Assembly: GCA_029582155.1 (NCBI GenBank)
Contig: CM055898.1
Coordinates: forward strand, 29,086,745-29,150,744
Direction of reading: 5' to 3'
Length of the DNA: 64,000 nt
DNA from: Panopea generosa
Taxonomy: Eukaryota > Mollusca > Bivalvia > Adapedonta > Hiatellidae
Position 1 is the first letter of the stretch. The number at the start of each line of letters is the position of its first letter. Below, one piece after another: positions 23,315-35,077 of the stretch. The notes below the pieces were generated by a model. The model saw only the letters and a program-made list of their open reading frames with translations, made no database searches and was not told where the DNA came from. Made by a program: the position numbers and the translations under genes.

Positions 23315-24424
23315 TAAATACAAAACCATTTTCATATATTAAAGAAGTATGATAATTTAATGGACACGAAAGGTCACAGTCTCTTAGATTTAATCAACAT
23401 ATTAAATGACTTTTTGATATGTTAATAAGGTGCATTAAAAGTTGTTCATTCTGTCAGATGTAATAATGACATGAAACTGAGGACTAGCAACATGTCAACT
23501 TGAGCTTTTTTCAAACCAATGAGTAAAGATGTGGTCATTTATATTTAACAAATTGAGAAATTGAGATTATTTAGTTGAGAAAAATCTCAGTTTGAGATGT
23601 TAAGTGAAACTTGCTCCTGGAGATACACAGAATTGTTGATGCATTGGCAAATCCTTTGTCAATATTTCTATCCCTCCTAATTGATAATAATTTCAATCAT
23701 TATTCCAATGGTCAATCATCATATTAAGTTAATGAGAGGCAAACTGTAATTATAGCGCGTAATGGTTTGTTTCTTTTTTCACACATTGAGCTAAGAACTA
23801 ACTTAACATATCAGGAATGGCCTTTATGACTCTCTTTTTTCCCCAATAATAACTGGACTAGCATGCATTGTTGATATAACATTCAAAAATAAAAGCTGAA
23901 AAATGTAGGTGATGATCAAAGCAGGAAATGCCCAATTATGCCAAAGAACCATATACTGTTGGCATTAACAGTAAAAAAACTTCTAACAAGATAATTTTTT
24001 TATTTTTAAAGAAATTTCTACAAGAGCCAGGATGGGCAGCGATATATTGTTATAATAAGGGAGTCCTCCATTTTTTTTACAATATTGATTAATTTATCGC
24101 CTTGTTGAAATATTTATGTGATGACAAAACAAGGTAAGTAATTTTATAAATAAATCCGATGCCGAGAAGCAAGGCATTATCTCCCTTGGAAAATAATTTA
24201 TATAAAGAGGACACCATAATGATTATCTCCCCTTCTAATCTAATTCACTCTTTGCCAATAGTTCAATTACATGTTATATTTATCTCCTTTCCTGATCTCG
24301 CCCCAGTCAATTAATATGTTCACAGTAAAATGAGTTATATTGTGATAATGATGATGAACAGCAGGGCAACATGGCAAGCTGCATTATATTGGGAGAGATA
24401 AATTACACTGATAGGGAGAGGACA
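23315..24424. other. AT-rich sequence, no gene seen
   Basis: A good donor-like 'CAAGGTAAGTAA' occurs on the plus strand at about 24130, but no open exon with an acceptor precedes it. Otherwise featureless. Confidence 0.4.
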
Positions 24425-24985
24425 CTGTAGGTGGGGATGAAACTGGTTTTCAGGTGCTGGGATGAAATAGTATTCATGTGTGGATAATCAAACTGGAACT
24501 CAAATGGGGATGAAACTGTAACTCAAATGGGTATGAACCTGGTACCCAAATGGGGATGGAACTGAAACTCAAATAGGGGTGAAACTGGATCTCAAATAGG
24601 GGTGAAATGGGAACTCAAATGGGGATGAAACTGAAACTCAAATGGGGATGAAACTGGAATTCAAATGGGGATGAAACTGGATCTCAAATAGGGGTGAAAC
24701 TGGAACTCAAATAGGGGTGGAACTGGATCTAAATGGGGATGTAACTGGTACTTAAATAGGGGTGAAACTGGAACTCAAATAGGGGTGGAACTGGAACTCA
24801 AAATAGAAGTGAAACTGGATCTTAAATAGGGGTGAAACGAGAATGCAAATGGGGATGAAACTGAAACTCAAATGGGGCTGAAACTGGAACTCAAATGGCG
24901 GGGGGTGATACTGGATCTCAAATAAGGGGTGAAACGGGTTCTCAAATGGGGATGAAACTGGTACTCAAATGGGGGTGAACATACA
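24425..24985. repeat. 23-bp minisatellite, about 24 copies
   Basis: The unit is 'GGGGATGAAACTGGAACTCA' plus AAT, with variants (GGGGTG, GGATCT). G-rich on the plus strand. It ends where a different satellite begins. Confidence 0.95.
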
Positions 24986-25590
24986 ATAGAACACTGCATC
25001 CTTAAATGTACTAATATATCAAATCCAACAGAACACTGAATAAATACATGTACTAATAGTTGCAGGTCTAATAGAACACTGCATCCTTAAATGTACTAAT
25101 ACAGCAAGTCCACTAGAATACTCAATTTCCAAAAGAACACTAATTCTTTAAATGTACTAATAAAATACTAACAATAAAATATTGAATCCTTAAAGTACTT
25201 ATACAGTAAATACGATAGAATGCTTTATCATTGACTGTTATAAAAAGAACACTGAATCCTTGACTACTAATACAGCAAGTACAATAGAACGCTGAATCCT
25301 TGGATGTTCTAACACAGCAAGTCCAAAAGAACACTGAATCCTTGACTACTAATACAGCAAGTACAATAGAACGCTGAATCCTTGGATGTTCTAACACAGC
25401 AAGTACAATAGAATGCTGAATCCTTGGATGTTCTAACACAGCTAGTCTAAAAGAACACTGAATCCTTGACTACTAATACAGCAAGTACAATAGAACACTG
25501 AATCTTTGGATGTTCTAATACAGCAAGTACAATAGAATGCTGAATCCTTGAATGTTCTAATACAGCAAGTCCAATAGAAGATTAAAGAAA
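24986..25590. repeat. about 41-bp minisatellite, about 14 copies
   Basis: Units alternate between 42 bp ('GAATCCTTGGATGTTCTAAC') and 40 bp ('GAATCCTTGACTACTAATAC'), each joined by 'CAGCAAGTACAATAGAAC'. The minus-strand open frame at 25140-25439 derives from it. Confidence 0.93.
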
Positions 25591-25972
25591 TTCACCAAGT
25601 CCAATCCAATAGTATGCCAATACTTAAATCAGCTTATTATAACAGCAAATTCTAACAGATGTACTAAACTCCCATCAACTTAAATGTCCAGTTGCATTTA
25701 AATTTATGCATAAAAAAGCTTGGTTCTAAATTCCATACCCTATTTTTTGTAATCGGAGACCTACTATGGCCTTTATCACTCTACTGGCTGCATGTCAAGT
25801 ATAAATCACAGCATGAATCAAACCTTGAGATCTTGCTTATCCTTCGAAATAAAAGAATTTCTATTTTTAGTTAACAGCTATTAAAAAAAAAACACATAAT
25901 AGAAGCTGTGACAAGTCAATATATGGATATTAATTGTATGTTTGGTAAAAGTCAGCCCAGTGGCTTCTGTTT
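25591..25972. other. AT-rich sequence, nothing identified
   Basis: No supported feature. Confidence 0.4.
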
Positions 25973-26259
25973 GTTTGAATATTTAACATAATTGTTTATG
26001 CTATCGAGGGATAACAGATGATTGAATAGCCTAACCAGTCTTTCCCTGGGACCCTGGAAGGTTAACCAGTACTCAAGTACACCCATATCTGCAAGTAACT
26101 GAAAACTTTCCCACTTGAATGAGCAAGTAAGGGAGGAATCACAATTTGACACAATGTTGTATATCAATCCTCATTTGGACTGTAGTAGGGCAGGGATTTG
26201 AAATCATGACCCCTGGACTGATAGTCAGACACACTACCGACTGAGCTTACCTGGCTCGG
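25973..26259 (-). mobile_element. SINE-A copy 7
   Basis: Left tail 'TTTGAATATTTAACATAA', body 'CCAGTCTTTCCCTGGGACC' and 'CTTTCCCACTTGAATGAG', right head 'CTACCGACTGAGCTTACC'. Diverged but complete. Confidence 0.85.
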
Positions 26260-26317
26260 CTCAGTAGTTTTTGAGAAATCATTATGCAATATAATTTCTA
26301 TTTCTATATAGATTCTT

Positions 26318-26413
26318 TATTATCAACAACCAAGTGTTTTTCTATCAACAACCAAGTGTTTTTCTATCAACAACCAAGTGTTTTTCTATCAACAACCAAG
26401 TGTTTTTCTATGT
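26318..26413. repeat. 22-bp tandem repeat, 4 copies
   Basis: 'TATCAACAACCAAGTGTTTT' plus TC is repeated four times with almost no divergence, suggesting a recent expansion. Confidence 0.95.
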
Positions 26414-26429
26414 TATAATATGGCCAGAA

Positions 26430-26985
26430 CAGGCAGGCTCAAGACTGATTGAAAACTGATGATGCTGAAGTGTTTACAAGGCAAAAACTAGCATTTTACC
26501 ACTCTAAACCCAGTTCAGTCTAATTTGACTGGTTTAAAAACTTGTTTAAGCTTTTGTGGTCATGAAAATATTAACCCAGTTTAGTCAGTATTGAACGAAC
26601 ACTGTTAAAGTCCTACATTGTTTACAAGGCAAAAATCAGCTTTCTGCAATCAATAAAGGGCCATAACACAGTTATTTCTGGTCTGATTGGGCATATTCAA
26701 AAACTTGAACAAGCTTTCATGCTCACATTTTAAACCAAGTTTGGTCAAGATATGAAAAGTGAAACATATGGTGTTAAAATCAGTGTTTTTCAAGAACAAT
26801 GAGTCTGTTGTTTCTGGTCCAATCTGGATGGTTTCAAACCATGTAGAAGTTTGAATGGCAGTAAACATTGTGACCAAGTTTGTAAAGGATCTGATGAAAA
26901 CTGAAAATAATCGTGTTTACAAGAAATGCTAAGAAATGGACAACAGACAGACTGACGACGGAAAATTACCATGACTATAAAGCCC
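26430..26985. repeat. dispersed repeat with about 150-bp internal units
   Basis: 'TTTACAAGGCAAAAA' occurs near 26473 and 26621, with related text ('AAGGGCCATAAC', 'TTCAAAAACTTG', 'GTTAAAATCAG') spaced similarly. It ends near 'GACAACAGACAGACTGACGA'. It resembles the G/K style of non-coding repeat. Confidence 0.5.
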
Positions 26986-27654
26986 TTCAGACTATGGCCA
27001 GAAGAGCTAATACAAACCAGAATGTCCTAGTTGCGCTTAAATATATTTTATATAGTCCAAGGGCACTTTCTGGAACACATACAATAACACACAGCGTTCA
27101 CCCCAAACTCCATGTTCACTATTTTATCCAGTCTTTCATAAAAAAAACTTGTACCAAAAATCGCCTGAGATTTCAGCTATACAGTATCAGACATTGCAAA
27201 ATGTTTTCAATGAATGGAGCCTGTACTTCAAATGGCAATTTTTATTTGTGAAAAAGATATTTATAATAGCTAATACTGAACAATATTTGAGCAGTATGGA
27301 ATTAATGATCAGTTTTCGATAATGGCCATACTTCACATTTATTTGTTGAACATTTTAAAGAAAGTATACACTTCAATATATCAAAAGGATTCTAAGTTTG
27401 TGTCAATAATTATGAATACGCTGTCAGCGACATTGATTATTAATCAATCATCTTTGTTAAAGGAGTCATGAACTCTTGTCTCTAAGGTAACCTAGTAACA
27501 GGTCAGGCAAACAAAAAGATGTAAGGAAAAAATACATTTCGTTATTTCTATGGTTTAATTGTGTTGTTAACATCAAAGAAAGGCATTACAAACAGTCTTG
27601 AAGAAATCAAAGACAGCTTTGTAAAAGGAGATAAATATCATTGTATTAGCAGAA
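26986..27654. other. AT-rich sequence, nothing identified
   Basis: A 112-codon frame at 26913-27251 (+) begins inside the preceding repeat and shows no coding character. Confidence 0.4.
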
Positions 27655-29249
27655 TTAAGAGGCCCAAGAGAGCCTGAGGACGCTCTACTAACTCATAGTG
27701 GCCAAAGCACTTTTTGAAATTCTCCTATGCAATAGAAACATCGGGGCAGGGTCATTTTTAATGCTAGGGACACCATTTGAACAATTCTAACATAACTATA
27801 GTTGGTCATCATTACTACATAAACGTTTTGAAAATCTGTTGGGCCGTTCATGAGAAGCAGATTTTTTAAGTTTTTAACTATTTATAGTAACAGTGGCCAT
27901 CTTGAATTTTAGATAGAAAAAAAATCTTCGGTAAAGTCTCCTATGTAACAGAAACATCCATGGAAAGTTTCAGTTTAATTGGCCTAGTGGTTTCAGAATA
28001 AATGAAAAAAAAAGAGAATTTTCTGTTTTCCCATAGTATCCCTATGTAAAATTCTAGTCCCCTTACAGGGCCCCTATGAATTTTAGCCCCTAAATTCCTA
28101 TCTGCAATCAAACCCCTACACATAGGGATAATTTATATCAAATATGTACAAATGTGACATACCAGTTCTTATATAAGAAAACGATTTAGTAATTCCCAAT
28201 TGGTACCCTTTTGGGGCCCCTCCTGACACCTTGAGACCCAGTCATCTTTACAAAGCTGAAACTCCTTCACCAAACAATGCTTTTGTGAACATATAGGCAA
28301 AATCATTTCCATTTTAAAAAAAAAAAAAAAAAATAATATTGACATGTGTCCCCTAATTGAACCCTCGGGGTGGGGTCATTTTTAACCCTAGGGACACCAT
28401 TTGAACAAATCTAACAAAACTATAGTTGGTCATCATTACTACATAAACATTTTGGAAATCTGTTGGGCCGTTCATTAGACGATTTTTTAAGTTTTGGACT
28501 ATTTTTAGTAACGGCGACCATCTTGAATTTCAGATAAAAAAATCTTCTGTATACAGTCTCCTATGTAATAGAAACGTCAATGTGAACTTTCAGTTTAATT
28601 GGCCTAGTGGTTTCAGAATAGATGAAAGAAAAAGAGAATTTTCTGTTTTCCCTTAGTATCCCTATGTAAAATTCTAAGTCCCCTTACAGGGCCCCTATGA
28701 ATTTTAGCCCCTAAATTCCTATCTGCAATCAAACCCCTACACACAGGGATAATTTATATCAAATATGTACAAATGTGACATACCAGTTCTTAAGAAAACG
28801 ATTTAGTAATTCCCAATTGGTACCCTTTTGGGGCCCCTCCTGACACCTTGAGACCCAGTCATTTTTACAAATCTGAAACTCCTTCACCAAACAATGCTTT
28901 TGTGAACATATAGGCAAAGTCATTTCCATTTAAAAAAAAAAATAAAAAAATAAAAAATTATATTGACATGTGTCCCCTAATTGAACCCTCAGGGTGGGGT
29001 CATTTTTAACCCTAGGGACACCATTTGAACAAATCTAACAAAACTATAGTTGGTCATCATTACTACATAAACATTTTGGAAATCTGTTGGGCCGTTCGTT
29101 AGACGATTTTTTAAGTTTTGGACTATTTTTAGTAATGGCGACCATCTTGAAGTTCAGACCGAAAAAAATAGAAATCTTCTGTATAATCTTGCATAAGCTA
29201 TTCTGGCCTATGGCCAGTAGATAGCCTTTGGCCAGTAGAGCTAAAAATG
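27655..29249 (+). mobile_element. dispersed element K, copy 1, with 624-bp internal tandem duplication
   Basis: The 5' end is 'AAGAGGCCCAAGAGAGCCTG'; the 3' end is 'TTGGCCAGTAGAGCTAAAAA'. The interior block recurs with a period of 624 bp; the word GGGTCATTTTTAA is at about 27749, 28373 and 28997, giving 2.3 copies. Each block contains 'CTATAGTTGGTCATCATTAC', 'TCTGTTGGGCCGTTCAT', 'AATTGGCCTAGTGGTTTCAG' and an internal A-run. The copies are close enough for the duplication to be fairly recent. There are no supported coding frames. Confidence 0.75.
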
Positions 29250-30102
29250 GGATGCACAGGTTGAGGAATGAAATGACACAAGATGGCTGTGAAATGAGTA
29301 TTGCAACAACAGCAAATACAGAGAACAGACAGACAAAACAGACAGACAGATGAACAGACAAATAAACAGCAGGTAAGAAATATAATGACAGACAGACAGG
29401 GCAGGACTATGAGAATCTTACACGGTTGGAGGTTCATATAGAAAATACCCTCCCGAGGGATAACTGTTTTGGAATGAACGAAGCTTTGCCGAGTTCCCGT
29501 GAAAACAGTTATCCCAAGGGACAGAATGCAAGAAAAACACATTCAGACAATCAAATTTCTAGTGTTAACACCATATTCAATGCAACACAGGTTAAATTTG
29601 GCAGCCAGTTCCGTTGGTTGAGGAAGAAATCAGACTTGTGAGCATGAATCTGAGTGTAACCTGGGTCCTTCCACAAGTAACCGGCATTCTTCCTCAATCC
29701 GAGCATCAAGGGGTGGTAACTTATATAGACATGAAGGCAAATGGCACCTTGATGCTCCAAACCAAACTGGACTCAAACCTCATCGGTGAAAGGAAAAGAT
29801 GTATTTGGAAGAAACACCTGATACAAATTGACGAAAGAAACAGACAATAATAGACATAAAGATGTTCAAACAGACAGACGGTAGACAGTCATACAGACAA
29901 ACTTAGAGAAGACAAAATTTGATAGATAAAACAGGATAATATTGGTAGACAATTAATGGACAACAGCATAAGATGAACAGAAATATAATCAGATGGACAA
30001 ATAGACAGACACTGATTAAAAGGCAAATGGACAGACAGTTGAGACAGAGGCATTCAAACACAGACAGACAGATCTGATGTTATATCACACACAAATACTC
30101 AC
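29250..30102. repeat. GACA-rich degenerate microsatellite region
   Basis: Imperfect (GACA)n runs lie at about 29325-29400 and 29855-30075. Between them are an inverted repeat (29451-29521) and unremarkable sequence. Open frames on either strand look like chance frames. Confidence 0.6.
29451..29521. repeat. inverted repeat with 20-bp arms
   Basis: The left arm 29451-29470 ('TCCCGAGGGATAACTGTTTT') matches the complement of 29502-29521 at 18 of 20 positions, with a 31-bp loop. It could be the core of a small fold-back element. Confidence 0.75.
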
Positions 30103-30186
30103 ATCCAGCACTATGATGGGGATAGTGTCAAAGTCAAACTCATCACACTGTATTGCCGTATCCTTACGCAGCATCATTATCGTCAT
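30103..30186 (-). CDS. candidate alternative first coding exon (28 codons), unknown protein
   Basis: On the minus strand an ATG (30186-30184) opens 28 codons that end exactly at a strong donor: CTGGAT|GTGAGT, with the intron GT at 30102-30101. The exon ends in phase 0. The peptide begins MTIMMLRKDTAIQCDEF and continues with an acidic then hydrophobic stretch, DFDTIPIIVLD. An in-frame TAA lies seven codons upstream of the ATG. A TATATA box on the minus strand at about 30341-30347 is about 155 nt upstream. Strand, phase and layout are the same as for the exon at 10723-10926, so the two fit alternative first exons joined to a shared downstream exon outside the window. No domain is recognised. 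The exon is short, so chance cannot be excluded. Confidence 0.45.
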
Positions 30187-32040
30187 TAGTAGTTCGCTCC
30201 CTTAGTTTTTAACAATACGCCCTATTTCCATATTAATACATGCCCGTTTCAAGTCCACGTGTTACCAAAAATCACTATTCACTGATAAATACGTGTAGAA
30301 AATCACTTCCAAAAAAAATGCAGTGGCTTACGAATATTCATATATAGTTTACCACCTTAAAAACAAAATATTTAACCGATTATACTTCAGAAATCAGTGT
30401 ATACGTGGACAATTCTTGGACACGCTGTTGTTAAATGTCGCCCAGATGTTATTTGTTTTTTCATCACTTATAATATAATCGTCACATCACGATTCATACA
30501 GCCTAAATAATTATAAAACTGCGGTTTATTTCCGTTACCTATATGAGCTGAACATTTTAATAACACCACTTTGTGAGTTCCATGCATTCCTCTGATCCAA
30601 TAACTGCAGCTGGGAATCACATACAAGTTCTAAGATTGGTAATCAAGTATTACAGGTAGGAGAGGTTATTTTTCACATTCTCCTCGTCTCTCCGCAATTC
30701 CATTCCACCCTTCAGTTTATCCGTGTTTATTTCCTGTATATCTGACAGAAGGACAAGAGTAGACAAATGAATTCTGATGCTTACATGAGTTAGATTGTTC
30801 AACAATTTATAGTCATTTGTTCCGATGTACAGAGGCCATGTGCAACCTCAGGTAAATCTCTGGCATACTGCATGCACTATAGATACTCTACAAGTTTCAT
30901 GTCAAAACTGTTTATCACAAAACTTCTGCTTTATGGTGTCAGCATTTTTTTTTTAATCTGTATTTGTAATAGGAGGCAATTAATGCGGGACCCTTGTACC
31001 AGTAGTACCTAACTGTTAATTATTAATTTTGCTCAATAACACAATTTACATTTTTTATTATATCATTACAATTTCAATCTCATTATCATATAATATATTT
31101 AAAGCATTTTCATTGGACATCGTCAATTTTTTAAAGACTTTCATTTTTCGTTAAAACCCTGAAAACAGACTACTTTTACATTTCTTGCATAGGCCTAAAC
31201 AAAGAAGCATTGACATTTTGATGGGCGGTTTAACAATATACAAACTTAAATAACGTTCACAACGGTTCCACGCTTATTTTAATAATAAAATACAACAAAA
31301 ACAAATGTTAGATCTAGTCCTAGCTGTTTTCATTGGTTTATTGTTTTATAGATTTCTTTGGTTCAGCGATTTAACCTGGCGTCACAATCAGGCCATAAGT
31401 TGTTTTGAGAAACAATGAAGTAGGTCATAAAATGCTCACATTTGAGATGTATAGTATACCATTGAACACAACCCTGGTTTACCGCACGTGAATACTAGTC
31501 ATTGACAAAAATTTCCACAGACCAATTTATTCCACAGGAAAAATGAAATAAAAATATGTACATGTAGTTGAAGTTCAGTAGCAGACGATCGTGAGACAAT
31601 GTAAATACACAAACTTTGCACGTAAAAGTCATTTAAAACGTTCCAAATTCGGATTCTCCATCAATGAGCGTAGATTTATATGACCTTTGTAAATATTGAC
31701 ACAATTTTTAAAAAAAAGCATTTAGACAAAAACTAAACAATGACGTCAGCATCTACACTGTGTGGGTATTTCTTGGAATGATTGATTTTTTTATTTGTCT
31801 AAATTGAGAGATAAAAGGCGAGTGTTTAATTTTTTCACCGCAAAATATTTCGTCATTTTACAACAAACCAACTAATGTTACAGAGTTCATCTGATAATAG
31901 AAACAATAGCCGTTATGATATTGTTGTATATTAGAACTCGAGAATTTGATGTCAACCAGGACAGAGTTGATGTATTCTTACGCATTTACTTTGCAGCGTA
32001 TATTTATTTTTGTTTTGTTTTTTTCATTCACTGAGAAGTC
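30187..32040 (-). promoter_or_regulatory. putative promoter side of the 30.1-kb exon, then unique AT-rich DNA
   Basis: The first 300 bases hold the TATATA box and a TGATGTGACG word near 30478-30488. From 30540 to 31700 the sequence is mostly unique, with no recognised repeat, which is unusual for this window and would suit regulatory DNA. That role is an inference. Confidence 0.25.
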
Positions 32041-32250
32041 TCAAATTAAATATAATCATCAGGATTGGAATTATAAGGATTAAATTCATTTTTTCTGTTT
32101 TTTATGCATGTGTAAAGAATGTCGTATCACGCAAAAATCTGACATAAAGTCCTTTTGACTTTATTTAATTTGTGCGTGATTCGACATTCTTTACACATGC
32201 ATAAAAAACAGAAAAAATGACGTTAGTCCTATAATAATCATATGCAAATC
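32041..32250. mobile_element. fold-back element with 48-bp near-perfect arms
   Basis: The left arm 32086-32133 and right arm 32173-32220 are complementary at 47 of 48 positions; the arms include 'ATGCATGTGTAAAGAATGTC'. The 39-bp loop holds a second small hairpin, ATAAAGTC/GACTTTAT. Weaker complementarity extends outward for about 20 bp on each side. It may be a MITE or a palindromic insertion; no target duplication is clear. Confidence 0.85.
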
Positions 32251-32268
32251 AACATTTATTTAAAAGTA

Positions 32269-32480
32269 GGGCACATGGTCCAGCGGAAGAGCATCAAATC
32301 TATTATCAGAGGCATGTAAGTTCAGTCCTCCATCCTCACGCCTATGTAGGGTGTCCTCCAGCAAGACACTTAATCCACATATACTTAGTACTGGTTCTAC
32401 CCAGGAAGACCTCAAGTGTGATTTGTTTAACTTGTAAGAACTTGTTTCACAATCAAAGTAAGATAAATAAGTTTAACTAA
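32269..32480 (+). mobile_element. SINE-D copy 1
   Basis: A tRNA-like head ('GCACATGGTCCAGCGGAAGA', decayed B box 'TAAGTTCAGTCCTCC') is followed by the body 'CTGGTTCTACCCAGGAAGAC' and the tail 'TTGTTTCACAATCAAAGTAA'. The family recurs at 38896, 43607 and 60192. Confidence 0.7.
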
Positions 32481-32599
32481 CACAAAGGTACAGTCCTTTC
32501 GGAGCAATGCCGTAGTGGGAAATTGCAAGAATGGGGCTTTCAGCCACTAGTTACGTCACATAATCATGTAACTTAGGTTACATAATAACATAACTATCA

Positions 32600-32900
32600 T
32601 ACCCTAACTTAGGTTACCCATATTTTTGTCTAGTTTACTTTAATCAGATGCATATTTTTGTGTAGTTTACATTATCCAGGTGCATATTTCTGTGTAGTTC
32701 ACATTACTCAGGTGCATATTTTTGTGTAGTTTACATCACTTAGGTACATATTTTTTTGTAGTTTACATCACTTAGGTACATATTTTTGTGTAGTTTACTT
32801 TACTCAGGTGCATATTTTTTTATGTGGTTTATTTACTCAGTTGCAAATTTGGTCTACATTTTCTTTACTCATTTGCATATTCTTGTGATGTTCACATTAT
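32600..32900. repeat. about 33-bp minisatellite, about 9-10 copies
   Basis: Diverged units contain 'TTTTGTGTAGTTTACAT' and 'ACTCAGGTGCATAT'. Confidence 0.85.
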
Positions 32901-33598
32901 ACAGGTAAATTTCTGTTTAAAATATATATGCATGGAAACCACAAGTATGACAAATTAATCCAAACTAAAAATTTAAATGCATGGAAATTGCAATGAGACA
33001 TAGCGTGATTTTTATGAGAATCAAATGTTGTTCTTCTTATCTGAATCCTTTCACCGATCTACAAATGATTTTTTGTTCAATTCATTCAAGAAACGAAAAA
33101 AAAAAAATGATGATAAGAAATTATGAATGTCTGCCATTGTCTATCATATATTTTGTAACTATATTTCCCCTGGAAGCAAGGCTTAGTCAATATTACAATA
33201 CTGATACATCATTGGCAAGATAAGAATCTCTGATAGAGTCAATGACCTCTACATTGAGGATTGTTTCAATTTTAGTGCTAAGGTATGTAGGTATTTTGTG
33301 GTTATCATTTAGCACTCTGTGAATCATTACCGTCTTGCATTGATGCTTAATTACTGTCTTTATGTTTGTTTCACATTTAACTGCAACAATGAAATCTTAA
33401 AATTTCTTCTAACATACTTCAATAAAATCTGATGAAAATCAAATGTTTATATATTTTTATATATTTTTTTGTCCTAATTATATGAACACAAAAGCTATGT
33501 CCGTTTCCGAAATAGTTAAAAAAATGAATGATAAAGACAATATCATATACATGTACTTGGTACATATTTTGCATCGTGTAGATATGTAAATTTTAGAG

Positions 33599-33634
<36 letters not shown>
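32901..33634. repeat. AT-rich DNA ending in a (TA)n tract
   Basis: (TA)n from about 33602 to 33634. The 80-codon frame at 32981-33223 has no support. Confidence 0.6.
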
Positions 33635-33636
<2 letters not shown>

Positions 33637-33750
33637 AACATTATCAACACATTTCAGGTTATATATGGCATATCCAGTTTTATTAATGGAGGAAGACCTC
33701 AGACTGAGTCAGAACCACCGTCCTAATCCGCAATTAACTGGCAAACAAAT
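33635..33750 (-). mobile_element. SINE-C fragment
   Basis: 'TTATATATGGCATATCCAGT', 'AGTCAGAACCACCGTCC' and 'TTAACTGGCAAAC' match the SINE-C copy at 54352. It begins right after the (TA)n tract. Confidence 0.65.
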
Positions 33751-35077
33751 ATGAGAATAAGTTTAAAATGAAAATTCATTAAAACTGACACACTATTATT
33801 CTTTATAATAAATATTTATATTAAGGGTTAAGAAAATTTATCAGTTAACAAACTTAAGTAAAATATGATAAAAACAAAAAAAACTCAAAAATGAAGATTT
33901 AAAGCAACATTCATAAAAAAAAAAACTACATCTGAATTTACTATTTAATAAAACATCTTTAATCAAAGTGAGCTATATTTTAGAACAAAACCAACTATTC
34001 CGAAATTGTACTTACAATTAAAAAAAAAATGCTGTAAGATCTTTTCAACATTTTTCTTTTTATCTTGGTTAACTTAATATTTCTCCATTGTTTTATAAAA
34101 AAAACAATTATTCACAGTTTAACTTCTCTTAAAAAAATCCACTTGAAAAAATCGTTCTTAAATACCACTTTGTACCCACTTTTATTCAGACTTAATAAAG
34201 AATGATCAAGTTTATTAACATGACTTTAGTATTACTTAAAACCATTTTTGTATCAGTCCGAGAAAAAAATACAAAACTATGAAAAACTACAACCTCCAGG
34301 TACATACTTAATAACATAACAATATGAACAATATGAAAGATTCCTATGTTATATAGTAACTCTGAACTACATGGTGATATCCAATTTATCAAATCTGCTG
34401 AAATTCCATTTGTTGCTCGAGCATCAACAAAGAAAATAGTAACTTTATCTAGAGCTGTAGGTACTTATCCATTACATTCATCTACATATCCAAACACTCT
34501 AATGCATACTGATTTTTTTTTTTTTTTTTTATTAAAAAAAATTTTATTTTGCTAATAATATTTAAATTAAATATCCTGTTCACACCAAACAAAAGCTTCG
34601 TATTTCAAATCATCGACTCGTCTCAATATTTGTGAATTCCTAACAGACTTCTTCTATAGTTATTGTGATAAAGACTTGTGTTTTTTTTATTTACTTTTAA
34701 ATTTGCCAATCAGCATTCATCGACAGATTGCTGCTAGCGTGCCCGCAAACAGAACAGAGCATTGACACTTACAGGGTATTGATATGGCGTACACAGTTTT
34801 TTTAATGTGTAATATGAATACCACTATCCAATCCATACATATCTGAACTTTCTAATGTAGATCAATCTCCTTTGAATATATTTTATAAATGTCAATGAAA
34901 TTTTCTTTTCTTTAAAAAAGTTGTATGCATGTCAAAAATAAAAACATGAATACAATTTTTAGTGTAAGGAAAAACAGAATAAAATATAAAACAAAAAAAA
35001 TTTAGTAAATTTTTATATGATGTTTGCCTTCAATTTGATTTTTTTTAATTGGGTGCAACTTTCAACAATTTATGTTA
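33751..35077. other. very AT-rich sequence
   Basis: Many A- and T-runs, including poly-T at about 34513-34530. A plus-strand frame at 34346-34510 looks slightly protein-like, but its splice signals are weak. No supported gene. Confidence 0.4.

Noticed and set aside
24124-24140. Splice donor CAAG|GTAAGTAA marking an exon
   Set aside because: No open frame bounded by an acceptor precedes it; an isolated consensus match is expected by chance.
34346-34510. Plus-strand exon (…GDIQFIKSAEIPFVARASTK…)
   Set aside because: The acceptor has almost no pyrimidine tract, the donor is weak, and frames of this length are common by chance in such AT-rich DNA.
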